Notes under the pieces: model-generated
Databases searched by the model: none
What the model saw: only the letters and a program-made list of their open reading frames with translations
Told to the model about the DNA's origin: nothing
Part shown: piece by piece, positions 35,513 through 47,093 of the stretch
How positions within the stretch are numbered: the first letter of the stretch is position 1
Layout of the letters: each line of letters opens with the position of its first letter
Assembly (NCBI RefSeq): GCF_918797505.1
Contig: NC_092793.1
Coordinates: 68,195,660-68,259,659 of the forward strand
Direction of reading: 5' to 3'
Source: Bemisia tabaci
Lineage: Eukaryota; Arthropoda; Insecta; Hemiptera; Aleyrodidae
DNA: 64,000 nt
Position numbers and translations under genes: made by a program

Positions 35513-36058
35513 TTCCCGTTCGTTGTGCGGCTTACGGGCCGCCATTTTTCTTTTTATAAAACTGTACTACAATTTCATCAAGCCCGGCCAAGCGCTTCGT
35601 CGAAGAGTTTATATGCATCGTAATTATACATCTTCAAACGCTTCAGCTCGGATTCAGCTCATTATATTTCCAGGCCCGGTATGTTTCTCACCTCTCGCGA
35701 TCGGCAGCCCCTCCCTTTGTGCATATCTCACCCCCCCTCCCCCACCCCGCAGCTTTGTGTGCATGTATATTGTCACTCAATAAAGCTGGTTCTCGCCACG
35801 GAGTTTGGCAATCTACACTGATAAACTTATTCTCGTACTTGTCTTGCTTTTGGTGTATATAGGAAGTGGAACACAAACCAACACAAATTTTGTGTTGATT
35901 TTGGTACAGTTTGCGGTGAATTTCGCGTAAAAAACAATGGAGAGACTGGGAAAATGCATTCCCCTGAGCTCCGTCCCACACAAAAAATTATCAGCTCCGC
36001 TCGTGCGTTTGTCCGGACCAAGAATGCTACCTAAGTGATGAGAAACCATAATCAAATG
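35513..36058. other. unassigned sequence
   Basis: CCCCCCCTCCCCCACCCCGC lies at 35730-35750. No gene or element is recognised. Confidence 0.4.
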
Positions 36059-36281
36059 CTGAAAAAAAACTCCGGCCGCGGAAGCCGTACTTACGGTGTG
36101 AACATACCGTCCGTTCCGGGCTTGGAAACCGAAAGTTCTGGGTGCAGCACACGTCGATCTAGCCGCTGAACACGGAGCAGTCCAAGCTCCAGCTCCAGGA
36201 CCTGGAAATTTCGGCTTCTGAGCCCGGAACGGACTGCATGTCCATCTCATGTAGCCCGATAGCACGGCTTTCGCGGCCGAT

Positions 36282-36319
<38 letters not shown>

Positions 36320-36324
36320 CAGTG
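36059..36324. mobile_element. inverted-repeat element with AACGGAC/GTCCGTT and long poly-T end
   Basis: TGAAAAAAAACTCCGGCCGC is mirrored at the far side by GCGGCCGATG, then a T-run of about 39 (36281-36319) and CAGTG. Inside, CCGTCCGTTCCGGGCTTGG then AACCGAAAGTTCTGGGTG mirrors CACCTGGAAATTTCGGC-type sequence then CCCGGAACGGACTGCATG. Partial relatives lie at 7440 and 39284. The T-run produces the lysine run in a minus-strand frame, which is not a gene. Confidence 0.8.
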
Positions 36325-37159
36325 AAGTGCTTGAGTCGCTTTTCGGCTTATGCTGTCTCCTATCCGCATAAAACAAAATTCTGAAGAACGAAACTTGGAA
36401 AAATTAAATAATTGAAGGAAATTGAATCGGGCAACTCGATCTGACGCGTGTGCCACGGCGCGACCGATCAGGAAATGAAACCAACGCGCTGTCTACAGCC
36501 GTCAGGGATGGGAAGGGGGGCGCGAATACGGTGTGTAGGTGAAACAGTTATTAGTGAGGGTGTCAATAACGCCGCTAATAACTGCTTTCCGACTTGATCC
36601 AGGCGCACGGAGTCGGTCGCTCGACGGGCATGCATGTTGCGTGCTAGATGTCGGCCCGGATAATGTTCGATGACTCTCATTGTTTAGACCCGCTAGACGC
36701 CGCGCCGCGCTCGCACCAGATTAATTACCCCTGTGAGGAAGGCAACCTGCAGCGCAAACAGAGAGAAAATAAATCCGTGTTTGTCTGAAGAGAACTAGAG
36801 TGCCTGTACAGCGAGAGTATCGACGGATGTGATAATCTCCGAAAATCCATCAGGCCTTCACCGATGCCTCCGCGAATAAAGTTAGGGCCCAGAAATGCAG
36901 CCGACCTATACATTTCAATCATCCAGAGCGATTTACTAATACAATTGTTAAGAGCCATCGTTTATAAAGCACGTGTTTGACTTAGTTTTTGCATAAATTG
37001 ACACACTTTTGCGGAAGGACGCTCATTTGTACATTCTTAGCCATCTTGGTTACAATTGGATTCTGCAGACTGGCAGTGACATTTTGGGCGTTAGAAATTG
37101 GTTTGAAGGGTGGCTGCACTTTTGGGCCCTAAGCCCTCCATGAAGCGATCTGTCCGTAC
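36325..37159. other. unassigned sequence
   Basis: No gene or element is recognised. It has mixed composition with local GC-rich patches (36450-36720). Confidence 0.4.
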
Positions 37160-37830
37160 TCTCGCTAAAACAATCAAGTGAACGTGCCGGTGGGAGAGGG
37201 GTGTATGAGACGCGTTTACTCGTGTTGGGCACATTTTTTGTGAAAGCCCTGTCAACACTAACAAAAGTTCAGTTCCGTAAACCCATCCCTGTTTGGACAA
37301 GGCCTTCCATTTATAAAAAACGAACGAAAAAATTATGAAAGAACAAACATAATGTGGTCAATAATTTTAACTTCCACCGCCGCGCCGACCGCGCTGTGTT
37401 GGCGCAATGCGTGAAGTATTCATGCAGTCTTGTAGGCGCTATGCGTTTCACGCCGACCGCTGCTGACCAACTGTTTGGCGCAATGCGTGAAGTATTCATG
37501 CAGTCTTGTAGGCGCTATGCGTTTCAAGCCGACCGCCTCACCGCTCCGTTCCAGGTCAAATTGCGTGTTTGGTTTCTCTCTTAACTCGACTCACTAAAGG
37601 TGTTGTTTCTTGTATCACCGAAAGACGACAAAATTAGAAATTACTGTACTTTCAATCTCAGGAAATGAGAGATTTTGTCGCCTTTTCTCGTTCGTAATTT
37701 ATTTTCTGAATACGATTTTTTCCTCTCTTTTTTTGATACCTACATTCAAAAAGATTGCAAAATTTGCCGCCCCCTACATTTTGCCGCCATGGGCTGCGGC
37801 CCATTCGGCCACCCCCTTAATCCGGCCCTG
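37160..37830. mobile_element. family B hAT-like element, copy 2, reverse orientation, left end lost
   Basis: The right end reads CCCTTAATCCGGCCCTG after GCCATGGGCTGCGGCCC. Two minisatellite units in plus orientation (GCGCAATGCGTGAAGTATTC then ATGCAGTCTTGTAGGCGCTA) lie at about 37404-37442 and 37479-37518 and are nearly identical. The minus strand carries the same short frame seen in copies 1, 3 and 4. Homology stops near 37160 without the CAGGGCC tip. Confidence 0.85.
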
Positions 37831-37894
37831 TTTCTAACAACTTTTGATCCCTTTACGTCGGACTCCACTAAATTGACGCTCTCGGAGGACACTT

Positions 37895-38033
37895 GGACTG
37901 CGTTTTGCAGTAAGGAACTACACATTCTGGCTCATCTTAAAAACAACGTATGTGCCATATTAGTTTCTCTGCACGGATATATGCTTTTATGGATGTGTCA
38001 GAAATAGTAGTTCCATTTTGCAAAATGAAATCC
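37895..38033. mobile_element. family F hairpin element, copy 3
   Basis: GGACTGCGTTTTGCAGTAAG, then GAACTACACATTCTGGC, at the left mirrors GTAGTTCCATTTTGCAAAATG, then AAATCC, at the right. The flanks CACTT and CACAT differ, so the duplication is worn. Confidence 0.7.
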
Positions 38034-38558
38034 ACATGATCGGGAGAAACTCTCGACACAACATTCATCATGCAGCCATCACCAATCGATAAGGATGAGC
38101 ATTAGAATGAACGCTACCTCCCTCAAGAAAGCGGTTTATTGACTGAGCAGCTTTTTACCTCGATATGTAAATAGGAAAGAACTCTAATTTACAGGGTTCT
38201 GTTCTCAGTTTACGTTGACCGCGACAGTTGAATCGCTTCGCGGGAATACAATACAGCGTTGTCGTAAGGCTGATTTCTCGAGTGGAGTTTTTGCACTGAT
38301 CGAGGATTTCTATTTCAACCTAATACTGAAGTGACTTCGCGAGGGAACAATGATACCATCGTAGGTTTGTTTGCAATTCACATCGATGGTCAGAAAAGGA
38401 TTTAAAGTTGAGGCCGCAATTTTAGGAAATTGTGTAATGATTTAGAAGAAAACTAAGGGCTCACCTTCATATTTACTCTAATTTTCGCACTAGAGACAGA
38501 GCTGAAATACATAATGTGTGTTATTGGTGGGACTGCATGACCCGGGTGGCGGGGTACG
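38034..38558. other. unassigned sequence
   Basis: No gene or element is recognised. Confidence 0.4.
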
Positions 38559-39107
38559 TCAATCCCGCCCACTCAGGTCTCGAAGCCTGCGAATCCCTGA
38601 GTCCAGATGATACAGATGATAGAACTGATAATATGGAAGGATAGAGTGACAAAGAGAAACACCGAAATTTCTGCGAAACTCATTCTGAGTAAAAATTACT
38701 ACTTGGGCGAAGATTACATTTTTCCACAACTCGGCAAGCGCGCATAAGGCAGCATCCTCTGGCCGGGCCACCGAGCTGTGTCTGCATTCGTGTGAGCAGA
38801 TATTATCAATGGAAATATTTTGCGCGTGTAGGTAATTGCGCCTGTATTCGCGCGCGTATTCGCCGTGCGTACGTGAGCAAGTAAGAGAGAGATGGGCTCT
38901 TTCGAGAGCGGTCGTCCGAGAGAGAAAGACAGAGGTTAGCCGAGGCTGATGGCTCGCCTCCACACCGAATGACACATTTGTTAATTGTTGGAGTCTGCAT
39001 GATTCACCTTTCTTTTCGGATTTGTGCGTGACGCGAGAGAAAAACCGCCTGCGAGTTCGATGTATCGATTCTTCCATTCGACCGGGCTGAATCTCTCTGA
39101 GGCTCAA
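38559..39107 (-). other. 182-codon open frame, not recognised
   Basis: This is one of the longest open frames in the window that is not explained by a repeat. It starts MSLREIQPGRMEESIHRTRR and is basic, with scattered cysteine and histidine residues (SHECRHSS in the middle). I see no signal peptide, membrane segment, repeat structure or splice borders that would favour coding, and no known domain. In a 64-kb window a chance frame of this length in a GC-balanced patch is plausible. It is listed only because it is not covered by any element. Confidence 0.12.
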
Positions 39108-39129
39108 TCATAGTGGAGGGTCATCCAGC

Positions 39130-39283
39130 GGGCCGATTAATGAAATTAATAGAGACAACGATAGATAAAAAGTACATGGGGAAAACGGAGCGATCGATTT
39201 GATTGAAATAGGTGGGTGCTGGACTGGGGGAAAATGATGGACAATAACTGTAGAGTCAATCAAGGGTTGCTGTTAGTACCTGA
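39130..39283. mobile_element. family C MITE, copy 5, left half only
   Basis: GGGCCGATTAATGAAATTAA then TAGAGACAACGATAGATAAA, continuing through GGAGCGATCGATTTGATTG, matches the left half of family C. It ends abruptly where the GTTCCGGG-type repeat begins. Confidence 0.65.
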
Positions 39284-39350
39284 AAGTTTCGGCCTCTGAA
39301 CCCGGAACGAACGGTATGTCTGTATAGCCCGTAACTTTTTTTCAGTGAAA
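39284..39350. mobile_element. partial GTTCCGGG-type inverted-repeat element
   Basis: GAAAGTTTCGGCCTCTGAAC then CCGGAACGAACGGTATGTC and ATAGCCCGTAACTTTTTTTC match the right half of the element at 36059-36324. It ends in CAGTG like that element. Confidence 0.65.
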
Positions 39351-39414
39351 TCTTATCCTAAATGGAATGAACTGGGATTTTTCAATAATACAATGGCATA
39401 TTTATGTTGGTTGA

Positions 39415-40157
39415 CAACCAGGGCCAGGGCCAAGCCAGGGCCGGATTACGGGGGTGGCCACATGGGCCGCTGCCTACGGCGGCAAACCTAGAGGGCGGCA
39501 AATTTTGTAATTTTTTTAAATATGGGCATAAATAAATATCGGATTTAGGGGAAAAAAGTTACAAACGAGAAAAGGCGACAAAATCTCTCATTTCCTGAGA
39601 GTGCAGTAATTTTTAATTTTGTCGTCGTTCAGTGATACAAGAGACAGCACCTTTAATTAATCGAGTTAAGAGAGAAACCAAACACGCAATTTAGTCTGGA
39701 ACGGTGCGGCGCAGAGAGCAATGATGACGAGGAATTGAGATGAAAAGGAGAAGCCATCGGCGCGGCGCGGCGATCGGCATGTAACACATATCAGCGCCTA
39801 CAAGAATGCATAAATACTTCACGCATTGCGTCAAACACGGTGCGGTCTGCGCGGCGCGGCGACGGAAGTTAAAATCATTAAACCACATTCATGTTTGTTC
39901 TTTCATAATTTTTTCGTTCAGTTCTTATGAATGGAAGGCCTTGTCCGCACAGAGAGAGGTTTACAAAACTTAACTTTTGCTAGTAGTGTTGACAGGACTT
40001 TCCCAAAAAATGTGTTCAACACGAGTAAACGCGTCTTATGCACCCCTCCCCGCTGGCACGTTCACTTGATGGTTTTTATTGATGTTTCAATACGAACGAG
40101 AAGGGGGCGGCAAAACACAGGCGGCCCATGGGCGGCAAGTAGGTAAATCCGGCCCTG
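39415..40157. mobile_element. family B hAT-like element, copy 3
   Basis: The right end ATCCGGCCCTG ends at 40157 and is followed by TTGGTTGT. TTGGTTGA precedes the left side at 39407-39414, a 7-of-8 duplication. The left tip contains AGGGCCA duplicated twice before AGCCAGGGCCGGATTACGG. It holds a single minisatellite unit (about 39796-39833) and the recurring short plus-strand frame. Confidence 0.85.
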
Positions 40158-40264
40158 TTGGTTGTGGTGAGACATCCATTTTTAATTTTTATTCTTACCT
40201 CAACCTAAAACACGACTAATACTAAAAGTAATTCTTCAGATTCTTTTGACAAGATTTTCCGCAG

Positions 40265-40501
40265 GTACATGCACGCGATCACAGGTCAAACTGATGAAGA
40301 GAAGAATCAATCTGAAAGCGTGCAAGATGCATTGCAAGGGGAGAACCATCTGCAAACCCCGATTTGATGGGTTTCACAATCACAACTGCAATGAACCTAA
40401 GACAACTGTCTCTCTCGAATCTCGATTGAGCAACCTGCGATGGATCGAAGAGGGCGCGATGGGAAGTCGCGCGGTGAGCACAGGAGTCAAATCACGATTC
40501 A
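40265..40501 (+). CDS. candidate internal exon, not recognised
   Basis: A pyrimidine-containing acceptor (GATTTTCCGCAG) precedes 40265 and a donor (GTGAGATAG) follows 40501. The stretch between is open in one frame. The translation has spaced cysteines (GTCTRSQVKLMK, then KACKMHCKGRTICKPR, then FHNHNCNEP) and is basic. The base composition (short purine/pyrimidine balance, few TAA-type words) differs from the AT-rich surroundings. No family is recognised. The cysteine pattern recalls small disulfide-rich peptides only loosely. It lies just downstream of a family B element. This could be chance. Confidence 0.2.
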
Positions 40502-40798
40502 GGTGAGATAGAGGAACAGGTAAAAATACACGTGCATAAATTTGTTTTCAGAAACAGAAGCAGACTAGCTGACACTCGGGGCTTCTTGTGAGAGTAAAGT
40601 TGTCAGCCGCTCGCTTTGTGACGTGCTTCGGAATCCATCTGCTCCTACCGCTACCTCTCTCACAGGCTGAAAACTAAAGAGTATTTAACCGAAAAGCCTC
40701 CCATGTCTCGGCTTCCCTGAAAAACTTGAGCGATTTAATTTAATGTCTTTATGTAATAACAATTTTACGTTAATTTGTAATGATGGAGTTGCTTTCTG

Positions 40799-41030
40799 CA
40801 CTGGAAAAAAAAACACATTGGATCTAGAGTCCAGACTCTTGAAAACATTGACAAGAAAAAATATTCTTGATTCAATCGGATTTTTGCTTGAATCAAAAGG
40901 AAATCCGTTTAAATGAAGAGGCTTGGTTCTTGATTTAAGCTAGATTCTGATTGAATCAAGAGTACTTTTTCTTGTCGATGTTTTTAAGAGCCTGGACTCT
41001 AGATCCAATGTGTTTTTTTTTTTTCCAGTG
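40799..41030. mobile_element. family D MITE, copy 2
   Basis: CACTGGAAAAAAAAACACATT then GGATCTAGAGTCCAGACTC is mirrored by AGCCTGGACTCTAGATCC then AATGTGTTTTTTTTTTTTCC and AGTG. About 232 bp. Inner arms GACAAGAAAAAATATTCTTG and CAAGAGTACTTTTTCTTGTC also pair. Confidence 0.9.
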
Positions 41031-43565
41031 TGGGTTTTCAACATGAAATTGTTCTGATATTATTCTGATTTGACTTTCATACTTTATGCAACATATTTTG
41101 ATGCAATATCAATGTTTACAGAGTCTTAGTTTTAGTATGATTCTATTATGATTTTGTTGTAAAAACAAACTTTTCTGCTCTCCATAATCAACCTATTATA
41201 CTGATATTGTTCAATTTTCATTTTACTTAATTTTCACATATTTTCCGCTGATGCTAACATCAAAATAAATAAACTTGATATAATATAGCAAACAAGAAAG
41301 ACGGTGAGAAATCATATTGCGCAAGTTCTCCGAGGTTAGACTTCCACTCGTGCATGAATACAGAAAATTTCATTAGCGCGTCATCTGACGAATCGCTAAT
41401 GCTATACCACGAAAGAGGTGAGAGTTTGATGCACATTTTTTAGGAAACCAAGGATAACCAATTTTTATCAGAATTTTTTGTTTCAAGCTTTGATTAAACA
41501 CTCTGGTTAGTGAGCTGAACATGCGCCGTATGAATAGGAGATGCTTTGAGAATGAGTGGAAGAATTTATTTTTTCTTGTATAAGTATATACATGTGGATA
41601 AACATGTATTCCGAGCTCATGTACAAAAATACAGATTTTCAAAAGTCAGTTCTCGAAATGCTCCGTCAGTTTATAAACCGCTTGAGTGCTCTTTCTCGCG
41701 GTGTACGTATAACCACCTACAGTTAAGAACTGTAAATATCTATCAAGGTAGATCTCAGAGATGTAGTTAGTTTTTTTGTGACAGGCTACGCAGTTTTCTA
41801 TCGGAGGAAAAATGGACCCTTCAGGTACATTTTCCCAGCGTCTGAAATAAAATTGAGGAAAAATTATTTTATTGAATCAAGGTGACAGTATTTCAAAAAA
41901 TGAGCACCTCCAAAAACTGAAAACCATCTACTTGAAAACATACGCCATTTCTATTCACCGCAGTTCGAGGTTCACGATCTACTGAGACAAACGAAGAGCG
42001 AATGTAAGTTCCTTCAAACTCCCGAGACGCCATATGCACTACATGATTCTATCACACATGCTACGTCTTCGTGATCTCCATAGTTGACTCCTCGTGTTCC
42101 TTCGCAATCACAGACGAATACACTTAAATGCCTTCAATCAGCTTATCAAACTTCAATTTTGAACGGATCATTCTACGAGGATCCTAAAAACCATGAAAAA
42201 ATGATGAAATTTTAGAATGTGAAATTATGAAAAAATATAAGGAATTGAATCCCAAGTGATAGAGCTTGATTTTTCGCGTATAAACACGTAGCTAACATTT
42301 GACTTTACTAAAATTGTGGTTTTTTACGCACAAGATTGCTAAATATATCAGTGAATCTTAAGTTAATATTATTTCTAATACATCTTCCTTCGATACGCAC
42401 CAACATTTTTAAAAGGAGGAAAATTTGACCTAGTACTGTCATTTCTGCGTGTTGTAAACATCTAACAGATTTTTGAGTGTTCGATAAAAAAAAAAAAACA
42501 TTTTCCATGGTTTAACACAAACGTCATCACCATATTCTCCACCATAGGTAAAATCGAGACATAGTTTAGGAAGCTGTTAACATATTAAACTTTATTTATG
42601 TCGTCCGTTTGCTTTTCAATAATACTTATTTTCTTCGTTTTGCACCCTTAATAAATGTGGGAGCGCCATCAAATAATCAAAATGTAAGATCAATGACTGT
42701 AACTTACCGCCGCAATTTCACTAAATTTCGTTTAATTGTCTTTTAGATTTCACTTAGCTGAATAACGAAACTGTTATGATCCATTCTTACTTTGATCAAA
42801 TATGAACGTTCCAAACAATCAAAACACCCAATAATCGCCTCCTGCTCGACGGGAAATGATGCCAATACGAATTTCATGCGAATCGGAGGTGCTTGGGGAA
42901 AAAAAGAAGAAAAAAACCCGCGACGGATTCGGAAATATCCGTATTTACATTGATCTTTTAGCCTTGCGATGCCGCATGCAAATTTACAATCTAAATCAAC
43001 GAAGATATTATTGTCAACATATTACAGGAGCTCCAGCCAACGTCTCCACAACCCCCCCCCCTCCCCCGCAACAACCGATTAACATAATTTCCACTTCCAG
43101 CTCTCGGATTTTCTGTCTCCGCGCTTCCTTCATCCCTTTCCCTTATTTCGGCATCATTCGCAGTCGGGGGAAAGGGGACAACGAGGGGGTGGGGTGGGGG
43201 CTGCCGGCGGTCGACACCATTTTTATTTCCATCATATGAAAATCCGCGCTAACCCAGATGGAGCGTTCGAATAATGATGGAATCGATTATGGTTTACATT
43301 CAATTTCCTTTCGCCGCGAGTTGCTTCGGAATTATTCGACGGTGGCGCGGCGGCGCGGTGCGGAGAACGGAAGCAACCCAGGTTTTGGAGCCCCGAAAAA
43401 TATACATATTTGAAGAGATAGTGAGGATTCCAGGGGGGAAAAAGAGTGAGAAATTCGCTTTCAATTTGCTGAGGAATTGCTGAAATTTAGAGAAGACGGA
43501 AGGAAATCACAATGACTTCACGCGGTGCGACTGTGAGATAACCGTGATTACTGGCTACATAACTA
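41031..43565. other. unassigned AT-rich sequence
   Basis: 2.5 kb with no transposon edge recognised. A purine-rich then C-rich patch with more balanced composition lies at about 42850-43500, where a plus-strand frame of 127 codons (42856-43239) is open, but it is full of simple-sequence residues (lysine run, proline run) and unconvincing. Confidence 0.35.
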
Positions 43566-43824
43566 TTCTTCCATGTTGAAGAAAAACGCCGTATGAACAT
43601 TCGAATGTTGCTGAATTTTCCCCGATAAAAAAATATTTTGGAAGAAAGTTATGGATATTTTTGCCGTTGAAATTTCCAGATATTTTAGACTAAATTGCGA
43701 ACAAAATTGTCTGATAGGTTGTTAAAAACATATTCACAAATTCCTTAATCAATTTGGATTCTATCAAAGGAAATTTGGCAGTACCTGAAGGTTCATACGG
43801 CGAATTTCCTATAACCACAGCAGT
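43566..43824. mobile_element. MITE family A, copy 6
   Basis: TTCCATGTTGAAGAAAAACG then CCGTATGAACATTCGAATG at the left, and AAGGAAATTTGGCAG then GAAGGTTCATACGGCGAATT and CACAGCAG at the right. The tips are worn but spacing (about 259 bp) and interior match. Confidence 0.8.
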
Positions 43825-44334
43825 GTTAGAGGGAAGGCCCCCCTTGTCATTACGTGGCTCAGCCCTCGAGGGACGTTTTGCACCATCAGAGGGTCGTTCC
43901 TTCAGACTTACTCAAAAAATTTAAAGGGGACATCTCATATTCACGATGAAAAATTTTGATGCTGAGTTTTATAGAGTGCAGATAACGCAGAGAAATATTT
44001 TATCGAGTGGAGGTTATCACTAGCTGATGACCGGCAGTTGTGAGAATTGGATTAATACAAACAGAGTAGCAAACGGTGGAAGCTACACTTTTTTTAAGTG
44101 GTTTAATTTACTCTCTACTACTTCATGAAAAAAAAACTTGCGGGGCATATTTTCAAAAAGAGAAAAGGCTCATTCAGAGGTTGTTAGTACCATACCAATA
44201 ACTGCACATCGTCATAAAGCTAGACCATCTAAAAGCTCAGTAAGACGTATTTCTGCTAAAAGGAACTATGTTGCACGCAAACCCTCCTATGCACATGGTT
44301 CTTTTTAAATAAATGTGTCCAATTGACTTCTATA
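43825..44334. other. unassigned sequence
   Basis: No gene or element is recognised. Confidence 0.4.
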
Positions 44335-44583
44335 CACTGAGAAAAAACAATGGTTATAATTACCATATTATTGGTGTTCAATATGCATTCTTAATTAGTA
44401 GTGGCCATAACCAACAATAGTGATATCTTTACCGGAGCAATGGGCCTGTTGCATGCAAGAGATACAGCCGTGCGAATAGACTTTTCAGAGGTTAAATGAC
44501 ACGAAAATTACGATGGTCACATTAAAAAAGTCTAAAATACACTCCTTACTGCGCATTTTGCGTTATGAGGAACGCGCTTTTTC

Positions 44584-47093
44584 AAAGAGGGTTATTCAAA
44601 ATCGGCGATTTTACCCTACGCTTGGATTTTGCCCGGAGTTGGATATGTTGTTCCCTATCACAAGACACGCCTTTTTCCGGCATTGGCAAGTTCACCCGAA
44701 ATTTTTCCCGCGCGCTACAGCGTTGCCAAGTTGAAAACAGGCAAATTCCGTAAGTGGCATCAAAATTGAGCTATGAAGTTGCGGTTTTAACGAAAATTCT
44801 CTAAAAATTACGCACTTTTAGGATATGACCATGTTTTTAATGTCGCATTAATTTTAACATGCATTATTGCCAAATTTCCGATTTTTAAATTCGACAAATG
44901 CTACATATTCGCAAATACCCAAAAAAGCTATCTTCAAATTTGAATAAAAAGTTGTCTAATCGATAGTTCGTTTGATTCCGCATCCATCGATATATTATAG
45001 CTCGCTGGGAAACTTTTGGTTCGCGAGATATCATCATTTTTGTGAACAGCTTTATGGAGCGACGACGCTTTTTGAGTCCGGGCGGATAGAAATTTTAGCC
45101 TCCAAAAACACCGGGTAGCATTAATTCCATGGTTTCCTATGTAATTTTTGGCGCTGAATCCGAATTTGACCATTTCATAAAAAAATTGTCACCAAGATGT
45201 TGCCAAATTTGGCAAAAATTGCTTAAAATCGGCCTTTTTGGCGGATTGTAGCCTGTGACTTGCCAAAAGTTGATCAGACGACAAAATTGGTTATTTCCAC
45301 AGTTAAAACTCGTTAAACTATCTACAAGCTGAGTCAAATTCTTTCTGCTCACGGTAAAATTAAACGCGCGACAAGCAGCAAACTGAAAAAAAGACACCAA
45401 AATTGGCGCTTTTTGCGGTTTTTGTCGTAAGTTTCTTGTTTTCCGATTAAGAGAATGTTTCTTGACTATACTAATGAACAACATGAGCAGAATTTAATAA
45501 AATTGAACAATAAAATAAGATCGAACATAGTCCAATGTTGCCAAGCTTAAACAAAATACTTTAATTTTCGCTGGTTTTTTCGATATTATTGTCCTATATT
45601 CTTTGTTCACCTCTTATTTTTAAATTTTATAAATGTATCTCTCTTGCAAAATAATACACTTCTGTAGAATAATTTAATTTTCAACTTAGATATATACTAA
45701 TAACTAGGGTATTTAGTTCAGAGAGGAAAAATTCATAAAATAGTGAGTTTTATCGAATCGTGTCAATAAACCACATTTTGAAACAATAATGGAAAATTTT
45801 CTGTTAAAAATTAATGAATAAAATGTACTCCTCAGACAGACTTCATTAAAACAAGACAAGACGCATTGCAATATTGCCAAAATTACGTACAAATCGTTGA
45901 ATTTTGGCGGTATTTGACCGTTATTATTCATTACCCTATATTTAGAATACAATTTTATTTTATAATTCTGAGATAATGGAGTTTAATAGAAAAAAGTAAC
46001 GACACCAAACTGAAGAAGACGCCCAGGAAAGGACAATAAGGGGCTTAAAAAGGAACAAGGGCGCTCTAAATTACTGAGGACCTGTGGGTGGACAAGGGAC
46101 TATGGCGGTTAGGCGTCGCGGGGCCCGAGAGACCGCTGTTAAAGCGGCTCTTTATCTATATATGTAACAATACAATAGTTTGTCGTTACACTCGGCGTAA
46201 TTAGGATTTTCCTAAGAAACATTCTCTTAATCGGAAAACAAGAAACTTACGACAAAAACCGCAAAAAGCGCCAATTTTGGTGTCTTTTTTTCAGTTTGCT
46301 GCTTGTCGCGCGTTTAATTTTACCGTGAGCAGAAAGAATTTGACTCAGCTTGTAGATAGTTTAACGAGTTTTAACTGTGGAAATAACCAATTTTGTCGTC
46401 TGATCAACTCCTGGCAAGTCACAGGCTACAATCCGCCAAAAAGGCCGATTTTAAGCAATTTTTGCCAAATTTGGCAACATCTTGGTGACAATTTTTTTAT
46501 GAAATGGTCAAATTCGGATTCAGCGCCAAAAATTACATAGGAAACCATGGAATTAATGCTACCCGGTGTTTTTGGAGGCTAAAATTTCTATCCGCCCGGA
46601 CTCAAAAAGCGTCGTCGCTCCATAAAGCTGTTCACAAAAATGATGATATCTCGCGAACCAAAAGTTTCCCAGCGAGCTATAATATATCGATGGATGCGGA
46701 ATCAAACGAACTATCGATTAGACAACTTTTTATTCAAATTTGAAGATAGCTTTTTTGGGTATTTGCGAATATGTAGCATTTGTCGAATTTAAAAATCGGA
46801 AATTTGGCAATAATGCATGTTAAAATTAATGCGACACTAAAAACATGGTCATATCCTAAAAGTGCGTAATTTTTAGAGAATTTTCGTTAAAACCGCAACT
46901 TCATAGCTCAATTTTGATGCCACTTACGGAATTTGCCTGTTTTCAACTTGGCAACGCTGTAGCGCGCGGGAAAAATTTCGGGTGAACTTGCCAATGCCGG
47001 AAAAAGGCGTGTCTTGTGATAGGGAACAACATATTCAACTCCGGGCAAAATCCAAGCGTAGGGTAAAATCGCCGATTTTGAATAACCCTCTTT
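44584..47093. mobile_element. 2.5-kb foldback transposon, copy 2 (Spy-like insertion)
   Basis: The arms are 880 bp (44584-45463 and 46214-47093) and the centre is 750 bp (45464-46213), in the opposite orientation to copy 1. The tips are AAAGAGGGTTATTC and GAATAACCCTCTTT. The palindromic host element gives the empty site: its other arm reads CGCGGGAAATTTGAAAAAGC, while the filled site reads TTCAAA, then GAGGG...CCCTC, then TTTCCCGCG. The insertion therefore fell between AAA and TTT without duplication or loss. Arms within this copy share variants against copy 1, but also show private differences (for example CCAAAAGTTGATC in the left arm against CCAGGAGTTGATC in the mirrored right arm). Confidence 0.92.
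45464..46213. repeat. central segment of foldback copy 2, with LINE-like tail
   Basis: Inverted relative to copy 1. Near 46090-46165 the plus strand reads as LWRLGVA followed by a frame like that after the same peptide in the LINE tail at 14840-15019. Before it, ACGCCCAGGAAAGGACAATA may be a decayed RPRKG-type stretch with stops. One or a few bases differ from copy 1 (CATAGTCCC against CATTGTCCC in matched orientation). Confidence 0.6.

Noticed and set aside
35813..36376. 187-codon minus-strand frame with a long lysine run
   Set aside because: The lysines come from the poly-T tract at 36281-36319 and the rest overlaps a non-coding inverted-repeat element.
42856..43239. 127-codon plus-strand frame as a possible exon
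   Set aside because: It is dominated by a lysine run and a proline run from simple sequence and shows no domain or splice support.
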